Positions 5,681 through 8,853 of a DNA stretch of 8,853 nucleotides are shown one piece after another (positions within the stretch are counted from its first letter, which is position 1; each line of letters opens with the position of its first letter). A program made the position numbers and the translations under genes. Origin of the DNA: DASYQV01 sp036005125. Its GTDB lineage: Bacteria > Acidobacteriota > Vicinamibacteria > Vicinamibacterales > UBA2999. The stretch is from assembly GCA_036005125.1 (NCBI GenBank), contig DASYQV010000026.1, positions 1 through 8,853 of the forward strand. The letters run 5' to 3'. The notes beneath the pieces are model-generated. The model was not told where the DNA came from, searched no databases, and saw nothing but the letters and a program-made list of their open reading frames with translations.

Positions 5681-6658
5681 TCATACGATGGCGAGATCGC
5701 TCACCGCATGAGCGAGAAACGCTTCGATCCTCGCATTGGCGGCTGCCGCGAGCGAGAAGGGAAACAGCGTGAAGCCGTGCGCGCCGCCCGGATGCACGGC
5801 CAGCTCGGCTTGATTGCCCGCCGCAAGCCAGCGGGCGTGCATGAAGAGCGAGTCGTCCAGCAGCGCGTCTCGCGTGCCGACGGTGAACAGGGCCGGCGGC
5901 ATTCCCCGCAGATCGGCGTAGAGCGGCGAGACGTCGGGATCGCGCCGATCCCGATCGTGCGACAGAAACGCCTCGTAGAATTTCGCCATGTCCCCGGTTC
6001 GAAGAATCAGCCGCTCATTGCCGAAAGCGCGCTGGCTCGGCGTCATCGACAGGTCGAATACCCCGTAAACGAGGTTGGCGGCCTGAAATTCCGAGTATCC
6101 GTGCCGGTCGCGCATGCGTAGGAGCGTCACCGCGGACAGATGTCCGCCGGCCGACTCGCCACCGATGGTGAGCACTTCAGTGCCGAACTCCCTCCGACAG
6201 TTTTCGACCAGCCACAGCGCCGCAGCTTCGCAGTCGTCGGGCCCGGCAGGGTACGGATGTTCGGGCGCGAGACGATATTCGACGCTCACGCATGTGAGTC
6301 CCGCGTTGTCCGCGATTCTTTCGAGCAGGGGATCCTGCTGATCCGATCCGCCGAGCACCCAGCCGCCGCCATGAATGTGCAGATACACTCCGCGCGGTTG
6401 ATCCGCCGGGATGATCCGCAGACCGATCGGCCCGCCTTCACCGGAAATTTCAATCCGTCGTGCGCGCGGGGACTGCACCGGCCGGGGAAACGGCCCCTCC
6501 CCGCGAGCGCGGGCATCGCGCATCGCCTGCGGGCCAATCACCCACCATTCCGGCATCGGCGTCATCAGCTTGACCATTTCCTCATTGAACGTCCGCGTCT
6601 CCGCCGAGACGGCATCCAACGCAAACACCGACGAGTCGAACACCTGAATGAGGGTCAT
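5681..6658 (-). CDS. Alpha/beta hydrolase of the hormone-sensitive lipase family (esterase)
   Basis: 325 residues, ATG at 6658 behind GAGAGG (6664-6669, 5-nt spacing). Family IV/HSL features are all present: oxyanion-hole HGGGWVLGG (96-104), VEYRLAPEHPYPAGPDDC (126-143), nucleophile elbow GESAGG with Ser169, acid Asp264 in GTRDALLDD, and His294 in GGAHGF. There is no signal peptide, so it is probably cytoplasmic. Enzymes of this family cleave short-chain carboxyl esters; related ones act on lactones or amides. It lies immediately before the MBL lactonase-like gene (8 bp, or a 4-bp overlap if the alternative start is used), so the two are likely co-expressed. Upstream, the heptanucleotide array separates it from MmcQ by 60 bp, and the two may share a transcript. 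Confidence 0.92.
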   Translation of the reverse strand: MTLIQVFDSSVFALDAVSAETRTFNEEMVKLMTPMPEWWVIGPQAMRDARARGEGPFPRPVQSPRARRIEISGEGGPIGLRIIPADQPRGVYLHIHGGGWVLGGSDQQDPLLERIADNAGLTCVSVEYRLAPEHPYPAGPDDCEAAALWLVENCRREFGTEVLTIGGESAGGHLSAVTLLRMRDRHGYSEFQAANLVYGVFDLSMTPSQRAFGNERLILRTGDMAKFYEAFLSHDRDRRDPDVSPLYADLRGMPPALFTVGTRDALLDDSLFMHARWLAAGNQAELAVHPGGAHGFTLFPFSLAAAANARIEAFLAHAVSDLAIV

Positions 6659-6673
6659 GTGTGCCTCTCTGTC

Positions 6674-6744
6674 ATTCTTGATTCTTGATTCTTGATTCTT
6701 GATTCTTGATTCGACTAATCATGAATCGTGAATCACGAATCGTG
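6674..6744. repeat. Inverted heptanucleotide arrays forming a long AT-rich hairpin
   Basis: ATTCTTG occurs five times in tandem plus a partial ATTC (6674-6712). After CGACT (6712-6716) a second period-7 array follows, in inverse sense: AATCATG, AATCGTG, AATCACG, AATCGTG (6717-6744). Arms 6687-6711 and 6717-6741 pair at 21 of 25 positions around a 5-nt loop. The right arm is also coding: it holds the MmcQ stop codon (6719-6721) and the codons for the last residues. The sequence is far more AT-rich than its surroundings. It could end MmcQ transcription or change length by slippage. Confidence 0.85.
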
Positions 6745-7111
6745 AATGTTTCCGTGCCTTCGGCAGGGTCAGGCGCCGTGACACCGACAGCAGATCGCGG
6801 AGAGCGTCACGATCGATTCGGGACAGACGCACCAGCACGACGGGAATACTTCGATAATAGTCGGTCACGTAGTACGTCTCGGGCGCATCCGCGATGAGCC
6901 ATTCTCGTTCCTCGAGGCCGACCCTGACGACGAGCGTCTCCGGTTCCGCCGAGTGGTGAGTTGCCAGACCCGCCATGAAAGCGCCTCCCACCTTCAGCAC
7001 CGGCGATCCGTCGTACCTCGTGCCTGCTTCGACGTCCGGCAGCGCAAGCCCCACCCTTCTGACCGTTTCGAAAGGATCCGGCGGTCCCGGCCTCTTCGGC
7101 GTTCGTTTCAT
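6719..7111 (-). CDS. MmcQ/YjbR family protein
   Basis: 130 residues from the ATG at 7111. A GTG at 7120 is in frame and would add three residues, but it abuts the TATACT box, so the ATG is preferred as a leaderless start. Family features in order: DPFETVRRVGLALPDVEAGTRYDG (12-35), PVLKVGGAFMAGL (37-49), LVVRVGLEEREWLIADAPETYYVTDYY (60-86), VVLVRLSRIDRDALRDLL (91-108). This is the CyaY-like, small double-wing fold often labelled DNA-binding, although its function has not been settled. The core ends near residue 113; the tail KHSRFVIHDS is encoded by the heptanucleotide array and looks accidental. Transcribed toward the alpha/beta hydrolase and possibly part of the same transcript. Confidence 0.88.
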   Translation of the reverse strand: MKRTPKRPGPPDPFETVRRVGLALPDVEAGTRYDGSPVLKVGGAFMAGLATHHSAEPETLVVRVGLEEREWLIADAPETYYVTDYYRSIPVVLVRLSRIDRDALRDLLSVSRRLTLPKARKHSRFVIHDS

Positions 7112-7120
7112 CGAGGCCAC

Positions 7121-7126
7121 AGTATA
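7121..7126 (-). promoter_or_regulatory. Possible -10 box (TATACT) for MmcQ
   Basis: The minus strand reads TATACT, 9 nt before the ATG at 7111, which would place the transcript start at or beside the start codon. No -35 is recognisable. The same 9-nt spacing is seen before the kinase start at 7422. Confidence 0.4.
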
Positions 7127-7166
7127 TTCGCCCTCGCGCGCGGGGAGGCAGGGAAGGCGGGGACGG

Positions 7167-7332
7167 TTTCACGCAGGGATCGCAGGGGCGCAGAGACGTG
7201 CGTACGTCTTCCACGTGTATTGTGCCGGTGGGTCGCGCTGCGCGCGGCAGCGGCACGCACCATGGCGAGCCTCAGAGCCATTCGGCGATCAGGCTCTTGC
7301 GGTCTCTGCTCCCCCGCGCTCTCTGCGTGAGA
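7167..7332. repeat. MITE-like element with 32-bp imperfect inverted ends
   Basis: The ends 7167-7198 and 7301-7332 are inverted copies matching at 26 of 32 positions, both built from CACGCAG- and GCAGAGA-type words. The roughly 100-bp core has no convincing gene and contains further short dyads (GTGCCG 7222-7227 with CGGCAC 7251-7256; GAGCCT 7268-7273 with AGGCTC 7291-7296). No transposase is present and I see no clear target-site duplication. It fills most of the 7127-7406 gap between the two divergent promoters; nothing else was recognised in that gap. Dispersed CGCAGAG-type intergenic repeats are known in several bacterial phyla, but copy number here is unknown. Confidence 0.6.
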
Positions 7333-7406
7333 TCGTCTCGGCGTCCTCCGCTTCCGGGCGCGAGGGAGCGGGCGACGCGGGGACCCGTCGCGCCGGCGCA
7401 CGCTGT

Positions 7407-7412
7407 TATGAT
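7407..7412 (+). promoter_or_regulatory. Possible -10 box (TATGAT) for the kinase gene
   Basis: TATGAT matches five of six -10 positions and is followed after CGACATCCC by the GTG start at 7422. With no Shine-Dalgarno in between, a leaderless mRNA is the simplest reading. No clear -35 is seen. Confidence 0.4.
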
Positions 7413-7421
7413 CGACATCCC

Positions 7422-8853
7422 GTGGCGGACAAGCCGGTCGAAAACACGTCCCCGGGACGACTGCGTGCGCTCTACGAGTGGCTGACGGGAGCGGCGTCGT
7501 CCCCCGACTCCTCCCGGAGTGATGCGAGCGATCCCGCTCGCGAGCGTGTCCCCGTCCGCATCGGGCACTACGCGATCATCCGCAAGCTGGGCGAAGGCGG
7601 GATGGGGGTCGTCTACGCGGCGCGCGACGAGCGTCTGCATCGTACTGTCGCCCTGAAGACGATGTCGTCGCTGGCCAATGACGAGACGGCGCGCCGGCGC
7701 TTCTGGCGCGAGGCGCGCGCGGCGGCGAGCGTCAGTCATCCGAATGTCTGCCAGATCTATGAGATTGTCGAGGACGGCGGCGAGCTCTTCATCGCGATGG
7801 AGCTCCTCGAGGGCCAGCCGCTGACCGAGCGCCTCCGACGGGGACCGCTGAGCGTGTCCCAGACGCTGCCGATCGGTCTCGGAATACTGGCGGCACTCGC
7901 GGCATTACACGCCCGCGGCATCGTCCATCGGGATCTGAAGCCCTCCAATGTCTTTCTCACGCCCCACGGCGTGAAGCTGCTCGACTTCGGCCTCGCGCGG
8001 CCCGAGCTGGACCACTCGCTCACCATGGCGACGATCCCGACGCGCACGGCGATGATCATGGGCACGCCGCGCTACATGGCGCCTGAACAGGCGACCGGTC
8101 AGGCTGTCGATGCCAGGAGCGATCTGTTCGCCGTCGGCACCATCCTGTTCGAGATGCTCGCGGGACGCCCGGCGTTCGCCGGCCGCACGGTCGGCGAGAT
8201 TCTGCATTCCACGCTCCACGAGCAGCCGCCGGCGCTCACCGGGTCTCCCCCCGTGACCGCCGCCGACCGCGTGATTCGCCGCGCGCTTGCCAAGAAGCCT
8301 GCAGAACGGCCGGCATCGGCCGACGCCATGGCCGACGAGCTCCGCGCCATTCGCGGCGTGGACGCCGACGACACTGCGGCTCTCGCGCAGGCCCTGACAC
8401 GGCTCGTGGTGCTGCCGTTCCGTCCGCTGCGCCCCGATCCGGAGACCGACTTTCTGGCCTTCAGCCTGCCGGACGCCATTACGACCTCGCTCTCGGGGAA
8501 CAGGTCGCTGGTGGTGCGCTCGAGCGCTGTCGCGGCGCGCTTTTCAGCCGCCGCTCCCGATCTGAAAGCCCTGGCGACGGACGCCGACGTGGACTGCGTG
8601 GTCATGGGGACGTTGGTGCGTGCAGGCGATCAGCTCCGTGTCGCCGCACAGCTCGTCGAGACACCGAGCGGGACGATCATGACGTCGCACACGGCGCAAT
8701 CGTCGATGGGCGACCTGTTCCGTCTGCAGGACGATCTCGCACACCGCATCGTCGAGGCCTTGTCGCTGCCGCTGGCAGGCACGACACCTCCACCGACTCC
8801 CGATCGGCCCCACGATGCCCGGGCGTACGAGCTGTATCTGCGCGCCAACGAGC
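7422..8853 (+). CDS. Ser/Thr protein kinase fused to a TolB-like domain; 3' end cut by window
   Basis: The frame is open from GTG 7422 to the window end (477 codons, no stop). Residues 1-46 are a variable N-terminus. The kinase domain is about 47-310 and complete: glycine loop GEGGMGVVY (57-65), Lys79 in VALK, HRDLKPSN with Asp171, DFGLA with Asp188, then GTPRYMAPEQ and DLFAVGTILFEMLAGRPAF. All catalytic residues are present, so activity is expected. From about 327 a TolB/CadC-type domain begins (LVVLPFRPL, then FLAFSLPDAITTSLSG), continues through MGTLVRAGDQLRVAAQLVE and reaches ARAYELYLRANE. A TPR-rich tail usually follows this in Acidobacteria-type kinases, but it is beyond the window. No membrane segment is seen between kinase and TolB-like parts, unlike PknB. 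It probably phosphorylates proteins in a signalling cascade; substrates unknown. The start rests on the -10 box only. Confidence 0.9.
   Translation, partial: MADKPVENTSPGRLRALYEWLTGAASSPDSSRSDASDPARERVPVRIGHYAIIRKLGEGGMGVVYAARDERLHRTVALKTMSSLANDETARRRFWREARAAASVSHPNVCQIYEIVEDGGELFIAMELLEGQPLTERLRRGPLSVSQTLPIGLGILAALAALHARGIVHRDLKPSNVFLTPHGVKLLDFGLARPELDHSLTMATIPTRTAMIMGTPRYMAPEQATGQAVDARSDLFAVGTILFEMLAGRPAFAGRTVGEILHSTLHEQPPALTGSPPVTAADRVIRRALAKKPAERPASADAMADELRAIRGVDADDTAALAQALTRLVVLPFRPLRPDPETDFLAFSLPDAITTSLSGNRSLVVRSSAVAARFSAAAPDLKALATDADVDCVVMGTLVRAGDQLRVAAQLVETPSGTIMTSHTAQSSMGDLFRLQDDLAHRIVEALSLPLAGTTPPPTPDRPHDARAYELYLRANE

Noticed and set aside
6674..6744. CRISPR-like repeat array
   Set aside because: The units are 7 bp in direct tandem with no spacers, so this is a microsatellite-type array.
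7408..7485. ATG at 7408 as the kinase start
   Set aside because: That ATG is in a different frame from the kinase domain; the kinase frame's nearest usable start is the GTG at 7422.
7272..7739. 155-codon minus-strand open frame opposite the kinase
   Set aside because: It is antisense to the well-supported kinase, arginine-rich and without a recognisable domain; a GC-rich shadow.

Overview
This is a GC-rich bacterial chromosome fragment carrying ten genes: eight complete and one cut at each window edge. The gene mix suggests a soil or sediment Acidobacteriota, probably of the Vicinamibacteria type. It includes secreted NHL-propeller and PQQ sugar dehydrogenase proteins, an N-acyl-homoserine-lactonase-type MBL protein, DUF3237, MmcQ/YjbR, and a Ser/Thr kinase fused to a TolB-like domain. 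That placement is an inference from gene content; no rRNA or other marker gene is present.

Left part (1-2480, all on the minus strand). Transcription runs right to left. A PaaI-type hotdog thioesterase is followed after 6 bp by an AIG2/gamma-glutamylcyclotransferase-like gene. Next comes a 170-bp non-coding stretch packed with three palindromes. After it are a secreted DUF3237 protein and, 11 bp further, a secreted NHL-repeat protein that runs off the left edge. The palindrome nearest the AIG2-like stop codon has ends that fit the attC core consensus of integron cassettes, which is the most unusual structural signal here.

Middle (2481-3870). A REP-like cluster of palindromes and a TATACT -10 box lie upstream of a plus-strand, exported PQQ-dependent sugar dehydrogenase-like protein. 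It appears to lack the usual catalytic histidine.

Right-centre (3897-7111, all minus strand). MmcQ/YjbR protein, HSL-type alpha/beta hydrolase, exported MBL lactonase-like hydrolase and a PIMT-like methyltransferase are read in that order. The last three are a tight unit (hydrolase and lactonase essentially abut, and 3 bp separate lactonase and methyltransferase). An inverted heptanucleotide array sits between MmcQ and the hydrolase and encodes the last residues of MmcQ. The two hydrolases and the methyltransferase all belong to ester, lactone or carboxyl chemistry, so a shared substrate or lactone-signal turnover is possible but unproven.

Right edge (7112-8853). A roughly 300-bp non-coding region between divergent promoters contains a MITE-like element with 32-bp inverted ends. 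Then comes a plus-strand Ser/Thr kinase with a C-terminal TolB-like domain, cut by the window end. The start codons of both the kinase and MmcQ lie 9 nt after a -10-like hexamer, suggesting leaderless mRNAs. No tRNA, rRNA, CRISPR array or transposase was seen.
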